From NCBI RefSeq assembly GCF_000184345.1, contig NC_017583.1, forward strand, positions 2,170,001-2,234,000: a stretch of DNA of 64,000 bases, in the 5' to 3' direction. Both the position numbers and the translations under genes were made by a program. The stretch's first letter is position 1; each line of letters begins with the position of its first letter. Origin of the DNA: Spirochaeta thermophila DSM 6578. GTDB taxonomy: Bacteria; Spirochaetota; Spirochaetia; Winmispirales; Winmispiraceae. Below the pieces are notes generated by a model. That model saw only the letters and a program-made list of their open reading frames with translations. It was not told where the DNA came from and did not search any database. Shown piece after piece: positions 1 to 7,119 of this stretch.

Positions 1-221
1 TCTCTCGAGGCGAGTTTGTAAGGCTTGGTGATGGGGATCACGCGGGCCACACCCGGAAGGAGTTCCACCTCCCTGAGGTCCACCGTCACCTGTCCCACCG
101 CTCCGAGGATGGTCTCCTCCTCACCCACGATCTCACGGACCTTCAGGTTCCTGCTCTCCAGGAACGCCCTTATGCGGGCCTTCTTCTCCGGGGAGACCCC
201 CCGTTCCAGCACGATGACCAT
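1..221 (-). CDS. aroF: 3-deoxy-7-phosphoheptulonate (DAHP) synthase, N-terminal part (cut by window)
   Basis: This is the first 73 codons of a minus-strand gene whose 3' end lies outside the window. It reads MVIVLERGVSPEKKARI and later GVARVIPITKPYKLASR. That matches the small ferredoxin-like N-terminal domain of the Thermotoga/Bacillus type (AroA-I-beta) DAHP synthase, including the PYKLASR segment that joins it to the barrel. The enzyme condenses phosphoenolpyruvate and erythrose 4-phosphate, the first step of the shikimate pathway, in the cytoplasm; the N-terminal domain usually carries feedback control. The ATG lies 10 bases after the stop of the lytic transglycosylase gene, so the two are probably cotranscribed, although I see no good ribosome-binding site. 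The catalytic barrel is not visible, so the family call rests on the N-terminal domain only. Confidence 0.75.
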   Translation of the reverse strand, partial: MVIVLERGVSPEKKARIRAFLESRNLKVREIVGEEETILGAVGQVTVDLREVELLPGVARVIPITKPYKLASR

Positions 222-231
222 GCACCAGAGG

Positions 232-978
232 TTAGTGCGAAGGTTTCCTCATGTCAACCGGCTGGAGTCTCCCCAGCTCGGTCTTGAAGAAACGCTCGAG
301 ATCGGTGGGACGAATCACAGAGGAGAGATAGGAGAAGAACTCCTTTTCGAGGCGCGTTCTATAGGCGAAGAACTTGTCGATGTACCGCAACGTCATGGCC
401 GGGGCCCCTCTGGTGAAGACCCGATGTTTCCCCGCATTGTACATCGCCAGGGCCAGGACCTCGCTCCCCCCCTCTTCCAGACAGTACTTGAGGTAGGAGA
501 TCCCATAGCGGGCATTGATCTCGGGATCGAAGAACTCCTCCTCGGTGAGGAAGGGGAAGGTGCGGGAATTGAGTTGGAAGAGCCCCCTGTCCACCGACGA
601 GGGATTCTCGTTCACGGCGAAGGGATAGAACTCGCTCTCCACATAGGCGAGGGAGAACGCAAGGAAAAGGGGGACGTCGAACTTGTCGGCGTACCGGAGG
701 ATCGGGAGCGCCACCTCCGGGTCGCCGGTCAGGTTGATGAAGAAGTCTTCCACCAGAGGCCGGGTGAGCTCCTCCCGGTAGAGGAAGAGCGCCGGCGCTC
801 TCTCCTCATGGGCCTCCTCCAGGAGCGAGAGGATCACCGGCCTGTCCTCCGGGGAAACCGCATCCCTCTGGGGGAGCGGCATCCATTCCCCTGGAGACTG
901 GACATAGGGAACCTCGGTACAACTCAAGAGCAGAATCCCTCCCCCAAGCACCATCCAACGCAAGAGTATCTGTCTCAT
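232..978 (-). CDS. Lytic transglycosylase (SLT) domain lipoprotein
   Basis: A protein of 248 aa with a lipoprotein signal peptide (hydrophobic stretch 8-19, lipobox LLLSC, lipidated Cys20). Residues about 105-230 form a lysozyme-like SLT domain. AYVESEFYPFAVN carries the catalytic glutamate (E114) in the family ES motif, GLFQLN the GLMQ-type motif, and ALAMYNAG the late AYNAG motif. It should cleave peptidoglycan glycan strands from the periplasmic face of a membrane, as MltC/Slt-type enzymes do. It is the first gene of a minus-strand unit with aroF 10 bases downstream, an unusual pairing. The upstream gap holds no clear promoter, although a weak TTTACC/TATCTT pair with a 16-bp spacer lies around 1051-1098. 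It could be a spore-cortex or flagellar-type muramidase rather than a recycling enzyme; the sequence does not decide. Confidence 0.85.
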   Translation of the reverse strand: MRQILLRWMVLGGGILLLSCTEVPYVQSPGEWMPLPQRDAVSPEDRPVILSLLEEAHEERAPALFLYREELTRPLVEDFFINLTGDPEVALPILRYADKFDVPLFLAFSLAYVESEFYPFAVNENPSSVDRGLFQLNSRTFPFLTEEEFFDPEINARYGISYLKYCLEEGGSEVLALAMYNAGKHRVFTRGAPAMTLRYIDKFFAYRTRLEKEFFSYLSSVIRPTDLERFFKTELGRLQPVDMRKPSH

Positions 979-1123
979 TGTTCTGCATCCTCTCCCTGCG
1001 TGTCATCCGGGGTGATCGTGTGACACAGCACACACTGCAATCGAACGTTTTGCCCTATTAAAGATACTAAAAGCGGCCGTGAGGTAAAGTGAGTATGCCC
1101 CTATTCCCCGAAAAGATCAAGCA

Positions 1124-1159
1124 TGGAGATTCTGGAGATATGAGAGATTTTAAAGATTT
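1124..1159 (+). repeat. Four tandem degenerate 9-bp units (consensus TGGAGATTT)
   Basis: The units read TGGAGATTC, TGGAGATAT, GAGAGATTT and TAAAGATTT, in register and contiguous. The same 9-bp period and consensus recur on the minus strand at 33926-33961, in another intergenic region between divergent genes. The units could be iterated protein-binding sites or AT-rich upstream elements; no function is known to me. Confidence 0.6.
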
Positions 1160-1192
1160 TTGCAGAGGACGTTTCGGCCTGAGGGAGAGAAG

Positions 1193-1213
1193 GAGCCCGC
1201 ATCCCGCGGGCTC
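1193..1213. other. GC-rich hairpin
   Basis: GAGCCCGC and GCGGGCTC form a perfect 8-bp stem around the loop ATCCC. No T-run follows on either strand, so it is not a standard intrinsic terminator. It lies about 170 bases upstream of the xylanase promoter. Confidence 0.55.
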
Positions 1214-1380
1214 ACATCCGGTTTACACACCATTCATGGAGGAAGGTCTTTCCTATTAACGGCCGCCCTGAAGAAAACTTGATGAAAAATCATCCCGGAC
1301 GCCCCTCTCCACCTGTCGGACATCCCGACGGGCCCACCTCCCGGGCCGGCGAATTTACACTGGCGGTATCACGAGGGACA

Positions 1381-1402
1381 TGGTATAATGCCTTTATAAA
1401 GG
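1381..1402 (+). promoter_or_regulatory. Xylanase promoter (extended -10) with adjoining palindrome
   Basis: TGGTATAAT at 1381-1389 is a perfect extended -10 element (TGN plus consensus TATAAT). The hexamer 17 bp upstream (TGGCGG, 1361-1366) is a poor -35, as expected for extended -10 promoters. Straight after it, CCTTTATAAAGG at 1391-1402 is a perfect 12-bp palindrome covering the expected transcription start, which is the position of a repressor operator. The xylanase ATG at 1430 follows an AGGAGAG ribosome-binding site. Confidence 0.7.
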
Positions 1403-1429
1403 TATTAAACTTAAATCAGGAGAGCATCG

Positions 1430-2473
1430 ATGAAAACGTCACGATCCATCTTCCTCCTGGGGCTGGCTGCCCTGGTTCTCTTCGCCTCCTGTCAGCCGGG
1501 GACCATGCGCGGACTGGCCGACAGACGGGACTTCCTCTTCGGAGTGGCCGTCGCCTCCACCGATCTTCTCGACCCCACGGCATCGAAGATCCTGCAAGAG
1601 AACTTCAACCTCCTGGTGGCGGAGAACATCATGAAGCTCCAGTATCTCCGCCCGAGCCCCACGCTCTGGAACTGGCGCCCTGTCGACGACCTCGTGAACT
1701 TCGCGAAAGAGCAGAGGATGAAGCTCAGGGGCCACACCTTTCTCTGGCACAACCAGAACCCGCCCTTCATCAACAGACTGGGCAGGAACGACAGAGATCA
1801 GGCCATCACCATCCTCGAGGAGACCATCACCGGCGTCCTCACCCGCTACAAAGGAGTCTTCTACGAGTACGATGTGTGCAACGAAGTGATAGACGATGAG
1901 GGAAGATTCCGGGAGAACTCCCCGTGGTACCGGGCCATTGGCCCAGAATACATAGACATGGCCTTCCACACGGCCCGCAAGGCGGATCCGAACGTGAAGC
2001 TCATCCTCAACGACTACAACAATGAGTACAAGGGAACGATCAAGGGGGACGCCTTCTACGAATTGGTGAAGAGCATGGTGGAACGAGGGGTGCCGATCGA
2101 CGGCGTGGGTTTCCAGCTCCACCTCATGGCCGAACACCCGCTGAACGAGGAGGCCCTCCGGGCGAACATCCAGAGGTTCAGGGAACTCGGCCTCTCCGTC
2201 TCCTTCACCGAGGTGGACGTCCGCATCAAGCTCCCCGTCACCCCCGAGAAAGAAGCCGCCCAGAAGGCGACCTACGAGAGCCTCCTCAGGATCGCCCTTG
2301 AGGAGGACGTGTCCTGCTTCGTCATGTGGGGATACACCGACGCCAACAGCTGGATCCCCGGGAGTTTCCCCGGCTACGGCAGCGCCCACATCTTCGACGA
2401 AAAGCTCACTCCCAAACCGGTGTACTTCGCCATGCAGGAGATCCTGAAATCGTACCACCCCGACAGGAATTAG
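1430..2473 (+). CDS. GH10 endo-1,4-beta-xylanase, lipoprotein
   Basis: A protein of 347 aa. It has a lipoprotein signal (hydrophobic 6-19, lipobox FASC, Cys21) followed directly by one GH10 barrel (about 35-340). The acid/base glutamate is E152 in DVCNEV (family WDVVNE), and the nucleophile is E261 in SFTEVDVRI (family TELDV). The substrate-binding motifs LRGHTFLWHNQ (99-109) and LNDYNNE (193-199) are present. It should cleave beta-1,4-xylan internally while anchored to a membrane, probably facing outward on the outer membrane. There is no carbohydrate-binding module, so it is a minimal enzyme that probably acts on soluble or short xylan. It is monocistronic, with its own extended -10 promoter and a hairpin after the stop. 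No transporter or regulator for xylan is adjacent. Confidence 0.95.
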   Translation: MKTSRSIFLLGLAALVLFASCQPGTMRGLADRRDFLFGVAVASTDLLDPTASKILQENFNLLVAENIMKLQYLRPSPTLWNWRPVDDLVNFAKEQRMKLRGHTFLWHNQNPPFINRLGRNDRDQAITILEETITGVLTRYKGVFYEYDVCNEVIDDEGRFRENSPWYRAIGPEYIDMAFHTARKADPNVKLILNDYNNEYKGTIKGDAFYELVKSMVERGVPIDGVGFQLHLMAEHPLNEEALRANIQRFRELGLSVSFTEVDVRIKLPVTPEKEAAQKATYESLLRIALEEDVSCFVMWGYTDANSWIPGSFPGYGSAHIFDEKLTPKPVYFAMQEILKSYHPDRN

Positions 2474-2481
2474 ACCATCGA

Positions 2482-2508
2482 GAGGGGGCGTGGGATCCAC
2501 GTCCCCTC
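2482..2508 (+). terminator. Terminator-like hairpin after the xylanase gene
   Basis: A 12-bp stem (2482-2493 with 2497-2508), all Watson-Crick except one G-U pair, around the loop GAT, starts 8 bases after the xylanase stop. No T-tract follows, so it may act as a Rho-assisted terminator or an mRNA 3' stabiliser. It separates the xylanase from the response-regulator promoter. Confidence 0.5.
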
Positions 2509-2549
2509 CCCTGGATCCCCATCCATCGCTTGCACACAGCCGGACTAAA

Positions 2550-2578
2550 TTGCAAAGCCTCGGGAAAAGGGATATAAC
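2550..2578 (+). promoter_or_regulatory. Promoter of the CheY-like gene (leaderless type)
   Basis: TTGCAA (2550-2555), 17-bp spacer, TATAAC (2573-2578). The -10 box begins 16 bases before the ATG at 2589, so transcription should start about 4 bases before the codon. There is no properly spaced Shine-Dalgarno sequence. Confidence 0.75.
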
Positions 2579-2588
2579 AGTAGGGGCG

Positions 2589-2960
2589 ATGAGACGCATA
2601 CTCTACGCAGAGGATGAGTTCACCAACCGAAGGATCGTGGAGGTCCTCTTCACCTCCGCAGGAGTACACTGCGACCTCGTGGCGGACGGAATCAGGGCCC
2701 TGGAAAAAGCCCTCACCGAGGAGTATGATCTCATCATCCTCGATCAGTACATGCCGGGTCACCGTGGAGACGTGGTGGCCCGTAAGATACGAGAGAAGAA
2801 CAGAGAGGTACCCATCGTCGTGATCACGAGCGACGAGGCGGAGATCCCGAGGCTCAGGGAAGCGGGCGTCACCGAGGTCTTCATCAAGCCGCTCCACAGG
2901 GAAGACTACCAGAGGATCCTGAGACGATACTGCGGCCCCTCCCACGAAGATGACTATTAA
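2589..2960 (+). CDS. CheY-like single-domain response regulator
   Basis: A protein of 123 aa that is one receiver domain and nothing else. RRILYAEDE gives the acidic pair near the N-terminus, LIILDQYMPG carries the phospho-accepting aspartate, VITSDEAE the conserved Thr/Ser, and VFIKPL the invariant lysine. It should be phosphorylated by a histidine kinase and signal by protein contact, as CheY or Spo0F do. No kinase is adjacent; the nearest in the window are at 50-59 kb. The start at 2589 is fixed by the promoter immediately upstream; a longer in-frame extension to 2490 would begin before the -35 box. The binding-protein gene follows after 9 bases, so the two are probably one operon. Confidence 0.9.
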   Translation: MRRILYAEDEFTNRRIVEVLFTSAGVHCDLVADGIRALEKALTEEYDLIILDQYMPGHRGDVVARKIREKNREVPIVVITSDEAEIPRLREAGVTEVFIKPLHREDYQRILRRYCGPSHEDDY

Positions 2961-2969
2961 GGAAGGAAT

Positions 2970-4598
2970 ATGAAACGAGTACCTGTCATACTGCTCATCT
3001 TCTCCCTTTTCGCTCCTCTCGCCACGGCGGGGGAAGAGGCTCGCGGCCAGGAGTTCGTCGTGAACATCCTCCCCTCTCCCTCCAACCTCAACCCCCAACG
3101 CATCAGCACCACCAACGAGGCCCAGATCGCACTCGCCCTCTTCGAAGGGCTCCTCACCTACCACCCGTCCACCCTCGGCCCCATGCCGGGGGTGGCCCGG
3201 AAATGGGAGTGGAACAAAGACTACACCCGCATCACCTTCTACCTGAGAGAGAACGCACGCTTCTCGGACGGCACCCCCATCACCGCAGCCCACTTCAGGG
3301 AAAGCTGGCTCTACCTCATCGCCCACAACCTGCCGTACGCCTCGCTCCTCGACGTGATCACCGGCGCCCGCGCGCTCCGAGAGGGGAAGGGATCACCTGA
3401 AGAGGTGGGCATTGTGGCAAAAGACCCCCACACGCTCGTCCTTACCCTCACCAACCCCGCCCCCTACATCCTCAAGTTCCTCCCCCACACCGCCTTTGCA
3501 CCCGTCGCCTCGGGCATGGATCTCTCACGGACCTGGGCACCCTCACGAGACCTCGTCGGGAACGGTCCATATCGCATTCTGAAGGTGGAAAAAGACCGTC
3601 TGGTACTGGAAAAGAACCCCCAGTATTGGGACCAGGAGTCGGTGAAGATCCCTCGCCTCGTGATCACCTCGTACGACGATCCGGAGCGTGTGATGCGCCT
3701 CTTCAACGGAGACGCCATCCACTGGGTGGCCGATGGATACGACCTGTCACTCCTCAACAACAGGAAGGCACTCGTCCTCAACCCGCTCTTTGCCACCACC
3801 TTCTACTTCTTCAACGCATCCACCCCCCCCTTCGACGATCCCCGCGTGCGCAGGGCCCTGGCCCTCCTCGTACCCTGGGACGAACTCCGCTCTTCCGATC
3901 GCTACTTCTTCCCCACCTCACACCTCGTCCCCCAGATCCCGGGATACCCCGAGGTCGCGGGCATCACCGAACCCGACGAGGAGACCGCCCTCTCACTCCT
4001 CCAGGAGGCGGGATTCCCCGAAGGCAAAGGCCTCCCGGTCATCACGTGCTATGCCGTGGAGGGCGGGCAGGAGGAGATCGACATACTGACGCGGCTCTGG
4101 AGGGAGAGGCTCGGCCTCCAGGTGCAGGTGAAGGCCTTCACCTCCATGCAGGCCTACTTCAACGCCATGGAGAAGGCCCCCTCGTTCCACCTCGCATCCA
4201 TCACCTGGGTGGGTGATTTCCCGGATCCGCTCACCTTCCTGTCTCTCTGGGAATCGGGCGGCTCTCTCAACTACGCCCGCTTCTCCTCCCCCGAATACGA
4301 TGAACTCCTGCGGGAGGCCAACACCACACAGGGGAAAGAGCGCTACTCCCTCCTCGCGCGGGCCGAGGAATTCCTCATCTCGGAGAGCGCGGTGATCCTT
4401 CCCATAGCCCACAGCCCCGCCCTCAACCTCGTGGACCTCGACTGGATAGGCGGATGGTACCCGAACCCCCTCGACATCCACCCCTTCCACACCCTCGAGT
4501 TCCTCCCCACCGAGCTCGGCCCGGGAGTGGTCCGATCGGAAGAGAGGGGAGGGATCCCTCAGCGTCTCCTCTTCCTCACACGATCGAGGAAGGAGTGA
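2970..4598 (+). CDS. ABC transporter substrate-binding protein, oligopeptide family (SBP_bac_5)
   Basis: A protein of 542 aa with a cleavable signal peptide (MKRVPVILLIFSLFAPL, then ATAGEE) and no lipobox cysteine. The rest is the two-lobed SBP_bac_5 fold of OppA/DppA. PSNLNPQRIS is near the N-terminus, FYLRENARFSDGTPITA is the family signature region, and NPLFATTFYFFN and FHLASITWVGDFPDP lie later. It should bind peptides, or possibly oligosaccharides (some members of this family bind those in thermophiles), in the periplasm. No permease or ATPase gene is adjacent, so it must share a transporter encoded elsewhere or act as a sensor; the preceding receiver-domain gene makes a sensory role conceivable. 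The ribosome-binding site AAGGAAGG is clear. The last 40 bases overlap the convergent gene at 4559-5248. Confidence 0.85.
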   Translation: MKRVPVILLIFSLFAPLATAGEEARGQEFVVNILPSPSNLNPQRISTTNEAQIALALFEGLLTYHPSTLGPMPGVARKWEWNKDYTRITFYLRENARFSDGTPITAAHFRESWLYLIAHNLPYASLLDVITGARALREGKGSPEEVGIVAKDPHTLVLTLTNPAPYILKFLPHTAFAPVASGMDLSRTWAPSRDLVGNGPYRILKVEKDRLVLEKNPQYWDQESVKIPRLVITSYDDPERVMRLFNGDAIHWVADGYDLSLLNNRKALVLNPLFATTFYFFNASTPPFDDPRVRRALALLVPWDELRSSDRYFFPTSHLVPQIPGYPEVAGITEPDEETALSLLQEAGFPEGKGLPVITCYAVEGGQEEIDILTRLWRERLGLQVQVKAFTSMQAYFNAMEKAPSFHLASITWVGDFPDPLTFLSLWESGGSLNYARFSSPEYDELLREANTTQGKERYSLLARAEEFLISESAVILPIAHSPALNLVDLDWIGGWYPNPLDIHPFHTLEFLPTELGPGVVRSEERGGIPQRLLFLTRSRKE

Positions 4599-5248
4599 AG
4601 CCGATCCCTGAAGAGAACTCCCAACAGGAATAACACGAAGGCAGCCGCCCCGATGATCCCCGCCACCAGCCACTCCTGCTCGAAGAGGGCATGTCCGAGC
4701 CATACGCTCCCGACGATGCCGGGGAGACGGGCCGTCATGGAGAGGAGGAAGAAGAGGGAGAACGGGATGTTCCCCACACCCGCCACATAGCAGAGGACGT
4801 CCTTGGGGATGCCGGGGATCAGGAAGAGGAGGAAGAGCGCGCCCTCTCCCCGGGAGGAAGAGAGGAACCGGTCGAACCGTCCCAGCTCCCCCTCACCGAC
4901 GAGGGAAGAGACGAAGCCCCTCCCCGAGAGGCGGGCGAGAAAGAAGTTGAAACACGAGCCCAGGCCGATCCCCACCACGCTCAGGAGGAAGCCCTCCCAC
5001 TTCCCGAAAAGGAACCCCGCCGCCACCTGGACCACCTCACCGGGGAGGACGAAGATCACCACCTGGAGCACCTGGAGCCCGAGGAAACCCAGCGCACCGT
5101 AGAGGCCCCAGGAGCGGACCAGGCGGACGATCCTCTCGGGATCCGTGAACATCTCCCAGAGGGAGGGAACGAGGAAGAACACCAGCGCAAGCGATACGAG
5201 AAAGAACCCCGGAAAGAGGAGGTCCTTCCATCTGAAGTCTCTCATCAC
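4559..5248 (-). CDS. TVP38/TMEM64 (DedA-like, VTT domain) membrane protein
   Basis: A protein of 229 aa with about five to six hydrophobic segments. The central part carries the VTT/SNARE-assoc signature: VVIFVLPGEVVQVAAGFLFG, then GIGLGSCFNFFLARLSGR, then LLFLIPGIPKDVLCYVAG. Members of this superfamily act as lipid scramblases or undecaprenyl-phosphate flippases, or support membrane homeostasis; the exact substrate here is unknown. The gene stands alone on the minus strand, divergent from carD. Its stop lies inside the end of the convergent binding-protein gene, an antisense overlap of 40 bases. The start at 5248 is followed by a second ATG; no strong ribosome-binding site decides between them. 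Confidence 0.8.
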   Translation of the reverse strand: MMRDFRWKDLLFPGFFLVSLALVFFLVPSLWEMFTDPERIVRLVRSWGLYGALGFLGLQVLQVVIFVLPGEVVQVAAGFLFGKWEGFLLSVVGIGLGSCFNFFLARLSGRGFVSSLVGEGELGRFDRFLSSSRGEGALFLLFLIPGIPKDVLCYVAGVGNIPFSLFFLLSMTARLPGIVGSVWLGHALFEQEWLVAGIIGAAAFVLFLLGVLFRDRLHSFLDRVRKRRR

Positions 5249-5277
5249 AGGGGCATGATAGACGACTTCCTCACTAT

Positions 5278-5306
5278 TTGACTACCGGGGAGGATTTCTA
5301 TATACT
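5278..5306 (+). promoter_or_regulatory. carD-ispDF operon promoter (leaderless type)
   Basis: TTGACT (5278-5283), 17-bp spacer, TATACT (5301-5306). The -10 begins 15 bases before the carD ATG at 5316, putting the start of transcription about 3 bases upstream of the codon. No ribosome-binding site is present. Confidence 0.85.
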
Positions 5307-5315
5307 TGGGACACC

Positions 5316-5972
5316 ATGACCAGCAGGAACACGTCCGCCCAACCCGAACCCCAGTTCAAGGTGCACGATCACGTGGTCTACCCACTCCAGGGAGTGGGTG
5401 AGGTGGTACGGATCGAGGAAAGGGAATTCAAGGGAGAGGGACTCCTCTACTACGTGATCTACATCCCGGTCTCCGATATGACGGTGATGGTTCCTGTCCA
5501 CAAGGCCGCGGAGATAGGCATCAGACCCATCGTATCCAGGGAGGAAGCGCTCGAGGCCCTCGACTTCATCTCCGAGAATCCCCAGGCAGGCCCCACCGAC
5601 TGGAAGACCCGCTACCAGATGAACCTGGATCTCCTCAAGAAGGGAAGCGTGATGGATATCGCCCGCGTGGTCCGAGCCCTCTACTACCGAAGCAAGATAA
5701 AGGAGCTGCCCATCCTGGAACGCAAGCTCTTCGACAACGCCCTCCGCATTCTGGTGGACGAGATATCCTTCGCCCTCGAGATCTCCGCGAAAGAAGTGGA
5801 GGCCCGCATCTTCCAGCAACTCGAACAGGAGAGCGCGCCCATCGAGGAAGAAGAAGAGGACCTATTCGAGGAAGAGGACGAAGATCTGAACTTCGAAGAA
5901 GAGGACGAGGAAGAGAACGGGGACGACATGGAGGACGCAGACCTGGACGAAGAGGACGATTCCGAGGAATGA
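5316..5972 (+). CDS. carD: CarD-family RNA polymerase-binding regulator with a long acidic tail
   Basis: A protein of 218 aa, longer than the roughly 160 aa typical of CarD. The N-terminal Tudor-like RNA-polymerase interaction domain is clear (residues about 13-70, HDHVVYPLQGVGEV). The all-helical DNA-binding domain follows (about 75-172), with a tryptophan in PTDWKTRYQ (W96) at the usual wedge position. Residues 177-218 are an added tail in which 31 of 42 residues are Asp or Glu. CarD binds the RNAP beta lobe and stabilises open complexes, especially at rRNA promoters. The acidic tail is not part of the family core and might mimic DNA or contact another factor. It heads an operon with ispD (4-base ATGA overlap) and ispF, an arrangement also known in other spirochaetes. 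Confidence 0.9.
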   Translation: MTSRNTSAQPEPQFKVHDHVVYPLQGVGEVVRIEEREFKGEGLLYYVIYIPVSDMTVMVPVHKAAEIGIRPIVSREEALEALDFISENPQAGPTDWKTRYQMNLDLLKKGSVMDIARVVRALYYRSKIKELPILERKLFDNALRILVDEISFALEISAKEVEARIFQQLEQESAPIEEEEEDLFEEEDEDLNFEEEDEEENGDDMEDADLDEEDDSEE

Positions 5973-6643
5973 GCGCCGATGCCGGTTTCGTGGTCACCGC
6001 GGCAGGGGCGAGCGCCCGGATGGGCGGAGCCCGGAAGAAGGAATACCGCCTCCTCGACGGCCTCCCCGTGCTCCTCCACAGCATCCAGGCAGCCTTCCGA
6101 ACCGGACTCTTCGACCGCTATGTGGTAGTGCTCCCTCCAGGGGACGAGGCGGTCTGGTACGATGAGTTGCTCCCGCTCCTCGACAACCCATGTCGAGATC
6201 TCGTCACCCTTGCACCGGGTGGAACCTCACGTCAGGAGTCGGTGTTCCACGCCCTCGAGGCCCTCTCGGGAGACCCCCCGGAGATCGTCCTCATCCATGA
6301 CGGCGCCCGCCCCTGGGTGAGCCCGGACCTCATCGGAAGGGTGTACCGAAAGGCGAGAGAGAAGGGAGCCTGCATCCCGGTGGTCGCCCTCGTGGACGCC
6401 CCAAAGAGGATAGGCCCCACCGGGGAAGTCGTGGAACACCTCGACAAGCACCACCTCGTGGGGGCCCAGACCCCGCAAGGTTTCCGCTTCTCCCTCATCT
6501 ATGAGGCCCACAGGCGGTTCCACGATCGTCTCCACCTCTTTCCTGACGATGCCGCCCTCTGTCACGCGGCAGGTATCCCCGTCCATACGGTGGAGGGAGA
6601 TCCGGTCAACAGGAAGATCACCTTTCCCTGGGATCTGCCATGA
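5969..6643 (+). CDS. ispD: 2-C-methyl-D-erythritol 4-phosphate cytidylyltransferase
   Basis: A protein of 224 aa covering the whole IspD family. The nucleotide-binding loop AAGASARMG (residues 11-19) is followed by K24, K25 and E26 in the family position. VLIHDGARPWV and TPQGFRFS are the other conserved motifs. It makes CDP-methylerythritol from MEP and CTP, the third step of the MEP isoprenoid pathway. It overlaps carD at its start and ispF at its end (ATGA in both cases), so translation is coupled along the operon. The chain is complete and nothing is unusual. Confidence 0.95.
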   Translation: MSADAGFVVTAAGASARMGGARKKEYRLLDGLPVLLHSIQAAFRTGLFDRYVVVLPPGDEAVWYDELLPLLDNPCRDLVTLAPGGTSRQESVFHALEALSGDPPEIVLIHDGARPWVSPDLIGRVYRKAREKGACIPVVALVDAPKRIGPTGEVVEHLDKHHLVGAQTPQGFRFSLIYEAHRRFHDRLHLFPDDAALCHAAGIPVHTVEGDPVNRKITFPWDLP

Positions 6644-7116
6644 GAATCGGAATGGGTTACGACAGCCACAGACTCAAGAAAGGGCGCCCCCTCATGCTGG
6701 GCGGTGTGCAGATACCCTCCCCTCGTGGGGAGGCAGGACACTCGGACGGGGACGTACTCCTCCATGCCATCACCGACGCCATCTACGGCGCCCTCGCGGA
6801 GGGAGATATAGGCACGCACTTTCCCCCTTCCGATCCTCGCCACAAGGACAAGCCCAGCAGGTTCTTCCTCTCGCACGCACTCGATCTCATGGAGTCCCGA
6901 GGTTTGCGTATCACGAACCTGGACTGTACGGTGATCCTCGAACGTCCCAGGCTCGCCCCCCACAGGGAGGCCATCCGCGCCTCTCTCTCGGCGCTCCTCT
7001 CCCTCCCCCCCGATGCCGTCTCCATAAAAGCCAAGACAAAGGAAGGCCTCGACGCCGCCGGGCGAGGCAAGGCGATCGAGGCCTTTGCGGTGCTCCTGCT
7101 CGAAGAGAGGGTGTGA
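6640..7116 (+). CDS. ispF: 2-C-methyl-D-erythritol 2,4-cyclodiphosphate synthase
   Basis: A protein of 158 aa, normal length. The metal site is visible as GYDSHRL (D8, H10) and as GHSDGDVLLHAITDA, with the conserved aspartates and histidine. DIGTHFPPSD and the C-terminal region SIKAKTKEGLDAAGRG are family signatures. It cyclises CDP-ME 2-phosphate to ME-cPP with loss of CMP, the fifth step of the MEP pathway. It is the last gene of carD-ispD-ispF and ends 3 bases from the stop of the convergent ATPase gene. Confidence 0.95.
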   Translation: MRIGMGYDSHRLKKGRPLMLGGVQIPSPRGEAGHSDGDVLLHAITDAIYGALAEGDIGTHFPPSDPRHKDKPSRFFLSHALDLMESRGLRITNLDCTVILERPRLAPHREAIRASLSALLSLPPDAVSIKAKTKEGLDAAGRGKAIEAFAVLLLEERV

Positions 7117-7119
7117 GAC

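Larger units (their letters stand above)
979..1429. other. Intergenic region between divergent SLT lipoprotein and xylanase genes (451 bp)
   Basis: No convincing gene lies here. Going right, it holds a short inverted repeat GTGTG-N8-CACAC (1018-1035), an AT-rich tract of four degenerate 9-bp repeats (1124-1159), a GC hairpin (1193-1213), and the xylanase promoter with its palindrome (1381-1402). The base composition is clearly more AT-rich between 1060 and 1165 than in the flanking genes. Confidence 0.7.

Noticed and set aside
25-1023. Plus-strand open frame of 332 codons over the SLT and aroF genes
   Set aside because: The minus strand carries the SLT catalytic motif and the DAHP synthase N-terminus; the plus frame has no recognisable domain.
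1018-1035. CRP-like site GTGTG-N8-CACAC
   Set aside because: The half-sites match the CRP pattern only partly and the motif is short and low in complexity; left as a description of the gap.
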